DNA of 64,000 bases from Ensifer adhaerens (GCF_013283195.1 NZ_JABEKT010000004.1:186001-250000), one strand, 5' to 3'. Positions 9,990 to 18,999 are shown, numbered from the stretch's first letter. Translations and numbers: made by a program. The notes: generated by a model not told the origin, from the sequence alone.

Positions 9990-10111
9990 CGCAGCACGCT
10001 TCCCTCATCGCCCGTGTATCCGTCGCCTCTAAAAAAGACTATCGCAGCTTCAGGAGGCTGTCCAGCTTAGGCCTTGCAACCACAGCATAGTTCACGGTCG
10101 CGTCGCAATCA

Positions 10112-11062
10112 TCAGGGAAAGGGGCAAGCCTCTTTGGCCAGCACGTCGGCGCAGTTCGGCGAGCGACGGAAATCGTCGTAATAGAGCGTCCAGTCCGTCA
10201 CGTCGGCCGCACGATACGGACCGAACTTGAAATACTGGTTATGGCCGAGACCCTTGTCGTCATGCCCGACATGGCCCTTGACGGTGATGATCGGCTTACC
10301 ATTGGCATAGAGTTCGATATGGCCGGCGCCATCGGCGCCGGGCTTCGTGTAGATCGCGAAATCGATCCAGCCCGATTTCGGATCCGGCAGCGGATTGCCG
10401 TGGTTCGTCACGGCGATGGCGTCGGTGCAGGCATTGAACAGTTTGCCGTCGTCCGACCTCCACGCAGGATCTGTCGCCACGAGCATGCGCATCTGGTTGA
10501 TGCCCGGGCGCCCCCAGACCGGCACTTGACCCGGTCTGCAGGCGGCAGCAACGCCGTCCGGCCCCGAAGATGCCGGCGCGATGTAGTTGGTCTCCACCGT
10601 TGCAAACAGCTTGCCGAAATTCATGCGCAATGCCAGGAACGGACTGAAATCGCCTTCCGCCCCCGGTTCGATTTCGCGCTTCCATTGCGCCACGAGGTAG
10701 CGGTGGTCGCCGGATGGGATCGGATCGGCGAACTTCACCGAGAAGCCGTACCAGATACCCTGGTCATAGGGCACCCGAAGCTCCGTCTTCTCCCAGATCT
10801 CCGCTCTCTCGCTGCAGCCATCAAGTGAATCCGGGCAGACTGGCACGACACTCAGCTTAAGACCGCCATTGCCGCTGCGTTTGACGGCGCTCTGAAACTC
10901 GACCGTGCCCGCGCTCTGTTCGAAATTTTCCCGGTAGTAAAGCCCGCCATCCGGCGAGAACTCCTTTCCCTCGAAACCGTCGTAAAGTTTGGTTTCCCAC
11001 GGTTGCGCAGCCGCAACGCCAGTGATGAAGAAGCTCGCGATGATAAGGGCTGTTCGGAACAT
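10112..11062 (-). CDS. Secreted polysaccharide lyase, heparin-lyase-I-like fold
   Basis: 316 residues. The ATG at 11062 was chosen because it opens a clean signal peptide (MFRTALIIASFFITGVAAAQP, cleavage after AAA). The mature part has the jelly-roll lyase pattern: KLYDGFEGKEF, RSGNGGLKLSV, RAEIWEKTELR, WYGFSVKFADPIPSGDHRYLVAQWKRE, and the C-terminal YFKFGPYRAADVTDWTLYYDDFRR, which is the signature of the polysaccharide-lyase family related to heparin lyase I. Substrate cannot be read; an acidic glycan is the family norm. It follows the nucleotide cyclase by 8 nt and precedes the oligomer-type ABC importer, suggesting cut-and-import or remodelling of a surface polysaccharide. Confidence 0.8.
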   Translation of the reverse strand: MFRTALIIASFFITGVAAAQPWETKLYDGFEGKEFSPDGGLYYRENFEQSAGTVEFQSAVKRSGNGGLKLSVVPVCPDSLDGCSERAEIWEKTELRVPYDQGIWYGFSVKFADPIPSGDHRYLVAQWKREIEPGAEGDFSPFLALRMNFGKLFATVETNYIAPASSGPDGVAAACRPGQVPVWGRPGINQMRMLVATDPAWRSDDGKLFNACTDAIAVTNHGNPLPDPKSGWIDFAIYTKPGADGAGHIELYANGKPIITVKGHVGHDDKGLGHNQYFKFGPYRAADVTDWTLYYDDFRRSPNCADVLAKEACPFP

Positions 11063-11070
11063 TGCGGTCC

Positions 11071-12420
11071 TTACTGAAGCATCTTGTCGATGAGGCCGCG
11101 CGGCGGCTGCAACGGACGGGTGTTGCGATGAAGCAGCATGACATGTTCGGCCTCCGAAAGTCCATCCTGCAAAACATCGTCGAGGCGCTCGTCCGTCTTC
11201 GGCAGAAGTGCTGCCTCGTTCGGGTAGAGAATGGTGAACTTCTGGCGCACACCCCGCAGTTTTTCCTGGCCCAGCGCCGTCCAGTCGCCGCCGCAATAAT
11301 TGACGAAGGCCTCACTGGCGACGATGCTATGGGCGTATTTCTTCGTGAGGTTCTGCAACCGCTGCACCTCGTTGACCGCCGAACCGAAGGCCGAGAACGT
11401 CAACCGGTCGCGAAGACCGACATTGCCGAACATCACATTGCCGACATGCAGGCCGACGCCGTAACCGATCGGATCGCGCCCCTGCTTGCGCCGCTCGGAG
11501 TTGAGCAGTTCCATACGGGCCGTTGCGGCGCGCACCGCGCCAAACGCTTCGCGGGCCGCAAACTCGGACGGTTCCTTGTGCCGTCCACAGGGATACACCG
11601 CAAGGAAACCGTCACCGACAAAGCTCAGAATGTGGCCACCATTGCGGTTGAACGGTGCGGCAATCGCATCGAAGTAGCCGTTCAGCGTTTCGATATAGGA
11701 CTGGCGCCCCTCCTTTTCCGCAAGCATGGTTGAGCGGCGCATGTCGGCCATGACAAGGATGGCGCGCACCGTCTCGCCGTCGCCGCGCCGGACCTGCCCG
11801 CTCATCACCCGACGGCCGGCACTCGACCCGAGATAGGTTGTCAACATGTTGTCGGCGAGCTTGCCGAGAACGGCCATCTTGGCCGCAACCGCCAGATGGT
11901 TCTGCAGCCGCAGCAACGCTCCGATCACATCATCGGTGAAGCCGCCATGCTGGTCCGTCGTCCAGGAGCCGACCATCCCGTGGCCGGAATCAGCACCGAG
12001 CGACTGCATGAAGGCGATATAGTCGGTCGCCCCCTGCTCCTTCAGTTCGTCGAAGATCGGGAACTCGGACGGCGTATCCTTGTAGAGGCGCCGCCGCACA
12101 TGCTCGAGATTGTTGTTGAGCAGGTAGTAGTAGGGGCTGCGCAGGAACCGCTCGGGGTTGAGCGCAAGCTCCTCATGTCGAAGACCGCTGACCTCGACGC
12201 CCTTGCCCCGCACCCAGGTGAAACCGAGCGCGTCGTAAAGCGGATGCAGCATCGAAAATGACAGGTGAACGCGCATCAAGGGCAGGCCGGCCGCAGCCAG
12301 CCGCTCGCAAAAGCCCTTGACGATCGTCTCCAGCGACTCGTCGCTGAGCGACGTCCGCATGAGCCAGTCCGCGACCTTGTCGATCAGAATTTCGGATACG
12401 TTGTCGTTTACCGGGCCCAT
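11071..12420 (-). CDS. Class III adenylate/guanylate cyclase
   Basis: 449 residues. The N-terminal about 200 residues form a rhizobial-type regulatory domain (starting LIDKVADWLMRTSLSDESLETIV) that holds no recognisable PAS or HAMP. The catalytic domain follows: VMADMRRST with the first metal-binding Asp, SFVGDGFLAVYP with the second, and YGVGLHVGNVMFGNVG. In the base-recognition loop the usual Gly-Asp-x-Val-Asn is FGSAVN, so the residue that helps specify adenine is Ser; product specificity is therefore uncertain. A GAGGA ribosome-binding site sits 7 nt before the ATG. It lies 8 nt upstream of the polysaccharide lyase and is probably co-transcribed. Rhizobia carry many such cyclases. Confidence 0.85.
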   Translation of the reverse strand: MGPVNDNVSEILIDKVADWLMRTSLSDESLETIVKGFCERLAAAGLPLMRVHLSFSMLHPLYDALGFTWVRGKGVEVSGLRHEELALNPERFLRSPYYYLLNNNLEHVRRRLYKDTPSEFPIFDELKEQGATDYIAFMQSLGADSGHGMVGSWTTDQHGGFTDDVIGALLRLQNHLAVAAKMAVLGKLADNMLTTYLGSSAGRRVMSGQVRRGDGETVRAILVMADMRRSTMLAEKEGRQSYIETLNGYFDAIAAPFNRNGGHILSFVGDGFLAVYPCGRHKEPSEFAAREAFGAVRAATARMELLNSERRKQGRDPIGYGVGLHVGNVMFGNVGLRDRLTFSAFGSAVNEVQRLQNLTKKYAHSIVASEAFVNYCGGDWTALGQEKLRGVRQKFTILYPNEAALLPKTDERLDDVLQDGLSEAEHVMLLHRNTRPLQPPRGLIDKMLQ

Positions 12421-12806
12421 TTCGCGTCCTCACCGTGACAGACAGTCCAGCACCATCCCTTTGCGATGGACGAACGGCCCGACAATGTGTCGGCGTTCGC
12501 TCGCGGCGGGTGATGATGATACGTGCCCGTTAAGAAAATGCTCCAACCGATTCCAGCGTCGATGACGTGCAGGCACCCGGAATGCGGCCGTTATATGCTG
12601 CAGATATTGATGGCCCTCTGCAATTTCCAGAGGTGTGACAAGTTTTATTCGTTCATCCGGCCACACGAAGATTTGATGGCTGGCTCACCAGGCGCGGTCA
12701 CAGCCGGGAAGAGGTGCCGCGCTTGACTTGCAGCCTGTTTCTATCCAACAAACCACGGCATGTCGCCGAGTTGGCGCTTCCCATTCACGAGAGCTGGAAC
12801 CGAACT
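12421..12806 (+). other. Divergent intergenic region, cyclase / nucleotide-sugar dehydrogenase
   Basis: 386 nt between two divergently read genes. It must hold both promoters. No ORF in it has a convincing ribosome-binding site or protein-like composition, and no clear inverted repeat or motif copy was seen. Part of it may encode the N-terminus of the dehydrogenase if translation begins at the GTG at 12714. Confidence 0.5.
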
Positions 12807-14144
12807 TTGACCTCATCCCATAACGAAAGGCTGCTGGCGTCGATTTCGGCCCGCGCCGCCCATGTCGGCGTCATCGGACTTGGTTATGTCGGCTTGCCGC
12901 TGGCGATCGCAGCGGCGCGCGCGGGCTTTTCCGTCACCGGATTCGACATCGACCCGGCAAAGATCACGACACTTGATGCGCACAAGTCCTATATCGCAGC
13001 CGTACCGGACACGGTCCTTGCCGAGCAAGCGACCGCCGGACGGTTTCGCTCGACAACGGATTTCACGAGGCTTGGCGGCTGCGATGTCATTGTCATCTGC
13101 GTGCCGACGCCGCTGACGAAACACCGCGACCCCGACCTTTCCTTCGTCGAAAAGACGGCGCGCGCGATCGCTGCAACGCTGAGGACCGGTCAACTCGTCG
13201 TGCTCGAGTCGACGACCTATCCAGGAACGACCGATGGCGTTGTGCGCACCATTCTCGAAGAAACGGGGCTGAAATCCGGCGTCGACTTCTTTGTCGGCTT
13301 TTCGCCCGAGCGCGAAGACCCGGGCAATCCGGTTTACGAGACGACGAGCATCCCGAAGGTCGTCGCCGGCGACGGACCGCTCGCTGCAAGCCTGATGGAG
13401 GCGTTCTATGGGGCCGTCGTCAAGATGGTCGTTCCGGTATCGTCCAATGCCACCGCCGAAGCGGTCAAGTTGACGGAGAACATCTTCCGCTCGGTCAACA
13501 TCGCCCTCGTCAACGAATTGAAGATCGTCTACGAGGCCATGGGCATCGATGTATGGGAAGTGATCGAGGCGGCCAAGACCAAGCCGTTCGGCTACATGCC
13601 CTTCTATCCGGGGCCCGGCCTGGGAGGCCACTGCATCCCGATCGATCCGTTCTACCTCACCTGGAAGTCGCGCGAATACGAGTTGCCCACCCGGTTCATA
13701 GAACTGGCCGGCGAGATCAATTCGGCCATGCCCCGGCACGTGGTCAGCCGGCTCGCCGAGGCGCTCGATCGCCATCTGGGCAAGGCGCTCAGCCGCTCGA
13801 CAGTCCTCGTCATCGGCCTCGCCTACAAGAAGAACGTGCCGGACATTCGCGAAAGCCCGTCATTGAAATTGATCGAACTGATCGAGGAACGCGGTGGCCG
13901 TTGCGAGTACCACGATCCCTATGTGGCCGAGATCCCGTCGACGCGCGAATACAGCGCCCTGAAGGGCAGGCGATCGGTAGTACTCGACGAGCAATCGATA
14001 CGGCGGTTCGATGCCGTGCTGGTGGCAACGGACCACGACCAGGTCGACTACGCCGCGCTTGCTGGCGCCTCGCCGCTGATTGTCGATACCCGCAACGTGT
14101 TTCACCGTCAGGGCCTGACTGGCGGGCACATCGTCAAGGCGTAG
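12807..14144 (+). CDS. UDP-sugar (hexose/HexNAc-type) 6-dehydrogenase
   Basis: About 445 residues of the UDP-glucose/GDP-mannose dehydrogenase family, which oxidises the C6 hydroxyl of a nucleotide sugar to a uronic acid with NAD+. Visible: Rossmann VGVIGLGYVGLPLA, VICVPTPL, VVLESTTYPGTT, SPEREDPGNP, TENIFRSVNIALVNEL, and the catalytic-Cys loop FYPGPGLGGHCIPIDPFY. The C-terminal domain contains GLAYKKNVPDIRESPSLKLIELI. The SPEREDPGN and GGHCIP segments resemble the WbpA/WecC branch more than plain UDP-glucose dehydrogenase. There is no in-frame ATG near the start; TTG 12807 gives a normal family N-terminus, GTG 12714 is the longer option. The 3' end overlaps the DUF3095 gene tail-to-tail by 11 nt. 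Confidence 0.85.
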   Translation: MTSSHNERLLASISARAAHVGVIGLGYVGLPLAIAAARAGFSVTGFDIDPAKITTLDAHKSYIAAVPDTVLAEQATAGRFRSTTDFTRLGGCDVIVICVPTPLTKHRDPDLSFVEKTARAIAATLRTGQLVVLESTTYPGTTDGVVRTILEETGLKSGVDFFVGFSPEREDPGNPVYETTSIPKVVAGDGPLAASLMEAFYGAVVKMVVPVSSNATAEAVKLTENIFRSVNIALVNELKIVYEAMGIDVWEVIEAAKTKPFGYMPFYPGPGLGGHCIPIDPFYLTWKSREYELPTRFIELAGEINSAMPRHVVSRLAEALDRHLGKALSRSTVLVIGLAYKKNVPDIRESPSLKLIELIEERGGRCEYHDPYVAEIPSTREYSALKGRRSVVLDEQSIRRFDAVLVATDHDQVDYAALAGASPLIVDTRNVFHRQGLTGGHIVKA

Positions 14145-15294
14145 CGAAGGTCGCCTTCAGCTTACTGGCGGCCACCGCATAACCGCCGGAGGCTCCATCG
14201 ACGAAATGCATGTGGTCCCGGCTCATAGGCGTGGGGACAATGCAGGTCATCAGCGCGGAATCCTGCTGATGCAGGCCGTAGCGACCGACACCGGCCGCTA
14301 CGGCCTGCCGCAACCGAGCCTCGATCAGGGCGAGGCGCGCGGCACTGATATCAATGGTCATCTTGAGACCGTCGTCGAACTTGCGAAAATCGGTGTTGTT
14401 GGCGAGATCTCGTCTATAGCGGTTCGTATCGAACGTTCCCAGATTCCAGCCCATTCGAAAACAGACGAACAGCACCAATGTCTGGAGCGTGATCCACAGG
14501 CGCGCCAGAAGCCGCCCTCCCCGCGGCGACCTCGCGCGCGATTCGGCTTCGATGCCCTGGGTGGAGAAGCGCGGTTCGGGTCCGAGTTCGGGCACCGGGT
14601 GTGCGTGTCGCTCCTCCTCGTCGGCAAGCGCGACAATATCGGCGATCAGCGCCTGAAACTCAGGTCCGCTGCCTTTTTCGCCCGGCACTGCGATGATGGA
14701 GGCGATCGAACCGTGGCGCGACTGGATCGGGTTCCAACGGCAGGAAAGCCCCGTGAGATCCGGCCGTGTGCCTGGCTGTGCGGCCTCCACCTGGTACCGC
14801 CCCGCCTTCATGGCCGCTTCCGCCCAACTCGCACCACCACCGGCAAACATCGCGTAGGAAACATCCTCGCTCGCCTTGAAGCGCGCGACGCGCATGTCGA
14901 GGCCGGCGGCCCTAATATCGCTGACCGGAACCAGTGCGGCGCGCAGTTCCAGACCGAGTTCTTCGAGCACCCAGGTCTTGACGGCAGAAAGTGCATCCTT
15001 CGCTCGCCCGGACATCGATGACGGCAGGACCGCCAAGGCGCCGTCGCCGCCGAAGACAAACGGCATCGACTTCACGTCGAACGCGTTCATCAGCGCGGAG
15101 ATGACGCTCGCGCCAGCCATGTTCACGGATTTGTATCGACCTTCGGCGATCGCCCCGGTTGAGTTGACGATATCGGCAAGGGCCAGCACCCAGTCGTCAG
15201 GCAATGCGCGATAGTTAGCCTCGTCTGCCACGCCTTCGAAGACGTCGAAGAGCGGCACGCTATCGTAAAATCCCGTTTCATCTACCTGTGCCAT
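14134..15294 (-). CDS. DUF3095 family protein (cyclase-like)
   Basis: 386 residues from the ATG at 15294, which gives the typical family N-terminus (FYDSVPLFDVFEGVADEANYRALPDDWVLALADIVNSTGAI). The DIVNST segment corresponds to the first metal-binding strand of class III cyclases, and FVFGGDGALAVLP to the second Gly-Asp loop, so the N-terminal half looks like a cyclase fold. The C-terminal half (FCFRMGWNLGTFDTNRYRRDLANNTDFRKFDDGLKMTIDIS) is family-specific. An alternative ATG at 15366 has a better GGAG site 7 nt upstream and would add 24 residues without family resemblance. Catalytic activity is not established here. Confidence 0.78.
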   Translation of the reverse strand: MAQVDETGFYDSVPLFDVFEGVADEANYRALPDDWVLALADIVNSTGAIAEGRYKSVNMAGASVISALMNAFDVKSMPFVFGGDGALAVLPSSMSGRAKDALSAVKTWVLEELGLELRAALVPVSDIRAAGLDMRVARFKASEDVSYAMFAGGGASWAEAAMKAGRYQVEAAQPGTRPDLTGLSCRWNPIQSRHGSIASIIAVPGEKGSGPEFQALIADIVALADEEERHAHPVPELGPEPRFSTQGIEAESRARSPRGGRLLARLWITLQTLVLFVCFRMGWNLGTFDTNRYRRDLANNTDFRKFDDGLKMTIDISAARLALIEARLRQAVAAGVGRYGLHQQDSALMTCIVPTPMSRDHMHFVDGASGGYAVAASKLKATFATP

Positions 15295-15623
15295 GGGTAC
15301 CCCGACCTGCTGACCGTCGGCTATGTCGATAGATGTTCCACGCGAGACCGCAAGAAAAAGTTTCATACGGCATCTCCGATACGGCACGGCAACACCGGCG
15401 GTGAACGGGCTGCGGGATCGCAAGGTAAGGCCAAGTGTGCCGCTTATCGCGACGTTCCACCGTGCCGCTGTTACCTGGGGCACAGCGGCGCATGTGTGAG
15501 CATCGATAAGCTTAATGTCTAAACAATAACCCATGGCATTGCAGGGGGGTGGTCATATGTGCTTGTCTATTGGGTAAGCGCAGGCAACCAGGTCTGCGTG
15601 GGCAGCGTGAAGCCGAAACAGGA
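15295..15623 (+). other. Divergent intergenic region, DUF3095 / MBL hydrolase
   Basis: 329 nt between divergent starts. It holds an AT-rich stretch (around 15500-15540, with CGATAAGCTTAATG and AAACAATAACCC) suitable for promoters. No further gene or clear operator was recognised. If DUF3095 begins at 15366 the region is shorter. Confidence 0.45.
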
Positions 15624-16454
15624 ATGCAAGAAGACAACTTTCGAGTGCGGTTCTGGGGCGTAAGAGGGAGTTTGCCGGTCTCCGGCGAGCAGTTCCTGCG
15701 CTATGGGGGAAATACATCCTGCATCGAAATACGGTGCGGCAAGGAAGTCTTGCTCTTTGATGCCGGATCCGGATTGCGGGAAGCCGGCGCTTCGCTGATC
15801 GCCGAAGGGGTCGACAACTACGACCTGTTCTTCACCCACAGCCATTACGATCACATCATCGGCCTGCCCTATTTCAAGCCGATCTATAAATGCCAGTCGT
15901 CGGTACGGTTCTGGTCAGGCCATCTGCACGGCGTGATGACCACCAAGGAAATGATCCGCGACTTCATGCGGCCCCCTTGGTTCCCGGTCGATCCGGACAT
16001 CTGTCAGGCGAGCCTCGAAGGCATCGATTTCAAGCCGGGTGACGTCCTGACGCCGCGCGAGGGCGTGACGATCCGCACGACGAGCCTCACCCATCCCGGC
16101 GGATGTGTCGGCTACCGCGTCGAATGGAACGGCCGCGCCGTTGCGCTCGTCTACGACACGGAGCACGAACCCGGCATCCTCGATCCTGCGGTTCTGGAAC
16201 TGATCGCCGGTGCCGATATGATGATCTACGACTGCACCTATCTCGAAAGCGAGATGACGTACTATCGTGGCTTTGGGCATTCGACCGGTGACCACGGCGC
16301 TCGCCTTGCCATGGCCGCCGGCGTCAAGCGCCTGGCGATGTTCCATCACGACCCTGCGCGAACGGATGCGCAGCTGGACGCGATGGAAGTGGACGTGCAG
16401 TCTCTCTTCGCCGAAGCATTTGCCGCCCGCGATGGCCAGACTATCGATCTGTAA
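15624..16454 (+). CDS. MBL-fold metallo-hydrolase
   Basis: 276 residues from the ATG at 15624, which starts directly before the fold (NFRVRFWGVRGSLPVSG). The metal site HSHYDHIIGLP is the HxHxDH motif of metallo-beta-lactamase-fold hydrolases. Further ligands are likely the His in LTHPGG, the Asp in VYDTEH and the late His in MFHHDP. The RFWGVRGS start and FRYGGNTSC-like segment (LRYGGNTSCIEI) are typical of a subfamily near PhnP and cyclic-nucleotide or phosphodiester hydrolases, so a phosphodiesterase role beside two cyclase-like genes is attractive but inferred. The last 14 nt overlap the deacetylase gene on the other strand. Confidence 0.85.
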   Translation: MQEDNFRVRFWGVRGSLPVSGEQFLRYGGNTSCIEIRCGKEVLLFDAGSGLREAGASLIAEGVDNYDLFFTHSHYDHIIGLPYFKPIYKCQSSVRFWSGHLHGVMTTKEMIRDFMRPPWFPVDPDICQASLEGIDFKPGDVLTPREGVTIRTTSLTHPGGCVGYRVEWNGRAVALVYDTEHEPGILDPAVLELIAGADMMIYDCTYLESEMTYYRGFGHSTGDHGARLAMAAGVKRLAMFHHDPARTDAQLDAMEVDVQSLFAEAFAARDGQTIDL

Positions 16455-17211
16455 GATCTCTTGTCCGGCGCCAACAGCACGCGGGATGGCCTGATGTGGC
16501 GGTGAAGAGTTTTTCAAGAAAATCCCACACGGCTGCATCGTGCACGAGGTGATGGGTCAAAAGCCCGAGCGTGCCGCCCGACTGATCCTCCCTGCCCTCG
16601 ACGTCGCCGCAGACCTGCCGTATGCGCTCGATGATATCGGCAATGATCAACGTGTGGTCCCTGCATCCGCGCGTGCCGCGCCAATCCATGACGTCGACGT
16701 GGGTATTGACGAGCGGGAACGGCGATGGCTTCTCCGGGCCGAAAACCGAAAGCACGGAAAACCCGATCTCGGGCAACCGTGGCGATAGAGCTGCATCGAT
16801 CCGGTTCCATGGCGGCACGAGCATCGGGACGAAGTGTTCGGGAAAAAGCGTCCGCAGGCGCTCGGCGCCGCGTCGCAGTTCATCGAGGATCACCGCCGGA
16901 GGGCGATGCGCACCGAGTTCCTGCTTCTTCTCCTCTCTCGGCGCATGGTTCCGGTGCGCCCAGCCATGCGCCGCCACACCGATATCGGCACGGCCGGAGA
17001 GATGCCGCGCCAGCGCTTCGGTTGCCGGCGCAGGCGGCACGGCAAGTGTCAAGGGCACGGCATGGCTTGCCGCAAGCGACAGAAGTCGATCGAGTGGCGC
17101 AGTCGGCTCGACGGCGTCGTCGTCCCTCAACCAGAAGTCGATCTGACGTTCCCGCGCCTGAACGCGATCGAGTTCATCGATGAGCAAGTGCCAATCCGCG
17201 TCAACGGTCAC
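16441..17211 (-). CDS. Polysaccharide deacetylase-like protein (divergent NodB domain)
   Basis: 256 residues starting at a GTG that overlaps the stop of the upstream glycosyltransferase (GTGA), so translation is coupled. The frame stays open for 150 codons further upstream, but those lie inside the glycosyltransferase gene and are not protein-like. The NodB-fold metal motif appears as WLRDDDAVEP (Asp pair) and AHGWAHRNH (His-x-x-x-His region), with LVPPWNRID as the motif-3 equivalent. The TFDDG consensus is altered to LRDDD, so it belongs to a divergent subfamily. No signal peptide is seen, so it is cytoplasmic as read. Deacetylation of an N-acetylated sugar unit made by its glycosyltransferase partner is plausible. 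Confidence 0.75.
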   Translation of the reverse strand: MTVDADWHLLIDELDRVQARERQIDFWLRDDDAVEPTAPLDRLLSLAASHAVPLTLAVPPAPATEALARHLSGRADIGVAAHGWAHRNHAPREEKKQELGAHRPPAVILDELRRGAERLRTLFPEHFVPMLVPPWNRIDAALSPRLPEIGFSVLSVFGPEKPSPFPLVNTHVDVMDWRGTRGCRDHTLIIADIIERIRQVCGDVEGREDQSGGTLGLLTHHLVHDAAVWDFLEKLFTATSGHPACCWRRTRDLTDR

Positions 17212-18305
17212 GACGTCTTCTCCAGGAATTTGCCGAAAATCTCGTCCAACCGTCTTGCCGCAGCGCAAAAGGACCGCTCTTCGTGGACGAAGCGGCGGGC
17301 GCTTTCGCCATACCATCGACGGGTCTCCGGTTGATCGATCATGTGGCGTATCGCGGCCGCATAGGAATTGATATCGCCCTCCGGCGTCAGCAATCCGGTC
17401 ACGCCGTCCCTGACCACCTCCGGCACTCCGGCCGTCCTTTGCGCGATAACCGGGAGTCCCGCCGCCTGCGCCTCGAGGTAGGCCAATCCATAGGCTTCGC
17501 CGCAGCCAGGCCAGAGATAAAGCGCACTTTCGCCGAGGATACCCGGGATCTCGCTCGCGTCTCTTTCGCCGAGCCATGCCAGCCGACCCGCCGGCAACGC
17601 GGCAAAAGCTTCGTGGACATCCGGCCGGCATGGCCCATCGCCGACAATGGTCATGGTCCAAGGGCGATCGGCGACCATGGAAAGGGAACGGGCAAGCATC
17701 TGATAGCTGTGCATTTTGTCGCCGCTACGCATCATCGCCACGGTGACGAGACGGCAGTCGTCGACGGCACCAGGCGATACCGATGGGAACCGCGTCGTAT
17801 CGATAAAGGGGGCCAGCATCGCATGCCGGCACCCGGGCGCTGCCTCAAGCAGGCCATCGCGATCCCGCTGCGTCAGGCAGATATTGACCGCGGCCTGCTC
17901 GATGCCGGCAAGCACATGGTGTTGCGCGACCGCGCGGATGCCTTCGTTTCGGCGCAACGAGTAGGAGGCTTCGGCAGTCAGGTAGGGGATGGAAAACTCG
18001 GCCGCAAGCCCCGGCCCGATCAGGTCAGGCGCCTTGTAATAGGGGTGGTAGCAAAACCAGGCATCGGGCGGCGTTCCTGCCAGCCAAAGCTTGCGAAGAC
18101 GCTCTGTTTCGCCCGCTGCCGCTGCCATCGTCAACGCAAACTGAGTGTCGGACCCATCGGCCATGAAGCTGCGCAGTTCGCTTGCGATCGACACTTCGTG
18201 CCCGGCTCGTCCCAGCGCATCGACCAACATGCGCGCCATCAGCCGGTCACCGGACGGAACAGGGTGGCTGGGCGATTTCAGCGGTGCGTAGAAGGCGATT
18301 TTCAT
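17208..18305 (-). CDS. Family 4 glycosyltransferase
   Basis: 365 residues from the ATG at 18305 (MKIAFYAPLKSPSHPVPSGDRLMARMLVDAL). GT4 features are the Rossmann start with SGDR, VSVAMMRSGDK-like donor segment (LVTVAMMRSGDKMHSYQML), and the C-terminal GCGEAYGLAYLEAQAAGLPVIAQ, which holds the conserved E-x7-E pair, followed by GVPEVVRDGVTGLL. It is coupled to the deacetylase by a GTGA overlap, suggesting the two act on the same glycan intermediate. Donor sugar is unknown. Confidence 0.86.
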   Translation of the reverse strand: MKIAFYAPLKSPSHPVPSGDRLMARMLVDALGRAGHEVSIASELRSFMADGSDTQFALTMAAAAGETERLRKLWLAGTPPDAWFCYHPYYKAPDLIGPGLAAEFSIPYLTAEASYSLRRNEGIRAVAQHHVLAGIEQAAVNICLTQRDRDGLLEAAPGCRHAMLAPFIDTTRFPSVSPGAVDDCRLVTVAMMRSGDKMHSYQMLARSLSMVADRPWTMTIVGDGPCRPDVHEAFAALPAGRLAWLGERDASEIPGILGESALYLWPGCGEAYGLAYLEAQAAGLPVIAQRTAGVPEVVRDGVTGLLTPEGDINSYAAAIRHMIDQPETRRWYGESARRFVHEERSFCAAARRLDEIFGKFLEKTS

Positions 18306-18379
18306 GCAGGCTGAGCTATCTCGCCTTCCTGGTATGGTGTCAACGGCGCCAAGGCGTGCAAGTGCAGCCTTTGCCCGGG

Positions 18380-18664
18380 TCAATTGACCGGAATGTCGAA
18401 GTAGTCCCTTCGAACAAGCTTGAGCGATCGGTCGGGCTGGATGATGTAGCTCTCTTTGACGAAGCTGCTTCCGCTCATGAAAGTGTGCGGCACGATGCTG
18501 CCGACCGGTGCTTTCGTCAACTTGGTGCGCGGCTGCCCACCATAGGTGATACTGCCCGGTATCGGCTCCAGATCTGGCGTCGTACAGCCGGCAAGGGCAA
18601 GGCACAGCGCAGCGAGCAGCACCAATGACTTGCCGGAAGGGGACGCCCGTCCAAATACAACCAT
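18380..18664 (-). CDS. Small predicted lipoprotein
   Basis: 94 residues. The ATG at 18664 follows a perfect AAGGAGG site by 8 nt, so the start is well supported. The leader SGKSLVLLAALCLALAGC ends in a lipobox (LAGC), predicting lipidation of Cys and anchoring in the envelope. The mature part (TTPDLEPIPGSITYGGQPRTKLTKAPVGS) carries no domain I recognise. It lies 74 nt upstream of the glycosyltransferase-deacetylase pair on the same strand and could be in that transcript. Confidence 0.75.
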   Translation of the reverse strand: MVVFGRASPSGKSLVLLAALCLALAGCTTPDLEPIPGSITYGGQPRTKLTKAPVGSIVPHTFMSGSSFVKESYIIQPDRSLKLVRRDYFDIPVN

Positions 18665-18999
18665 CACCAATACCTCCTTAAGCCGGAACGAAACGAAGTC
18701 CGAAAGCATGACACGCGAAGAACTGCAGCGTTTTGCGACCACGACATGCGCAAGAACAATAGACTAAAGCGCTGTCAACGAATCTCAAGGACCGCGACGC
18801 GCTTTGGCGGTCGGTGCTGGCGCACCGCAAACAGGATGCGCAACGATCGCCGGACATTCCAGACGGACCATATGATGCTTTCCGCTGGTCGCGGTTCAAG
18901 CATTATTGCTCAAGACTTCTGCCGCGGCGCGACCGCCCTCACCTTCAGATTGCGGCCGTCAGCGACAACGCTGAAGCGATCCAACGGACCGGCTGCGAA
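18665..18999 (+). other. Intergenic region before the small lipoprotein
   Basis: 335 nt between the end of the MltF-like gene and the start of the lipoprotein, both on the minus strand. It should carry the lipoprotein promoter and the end of the transglycosylase transcript. Short ORFs in it lack ribosome-binding sites and natural composition. No repeat or terminator was recognised. Confidence 0.45.

Noticed and set aside
16441-17661. 406-codon reading of the deacetylase gene.
   Set aside because: The first 150 codons lie within the glycosyltransferase and are not protein-like; the GTG at 17211 has GTGA coupling.
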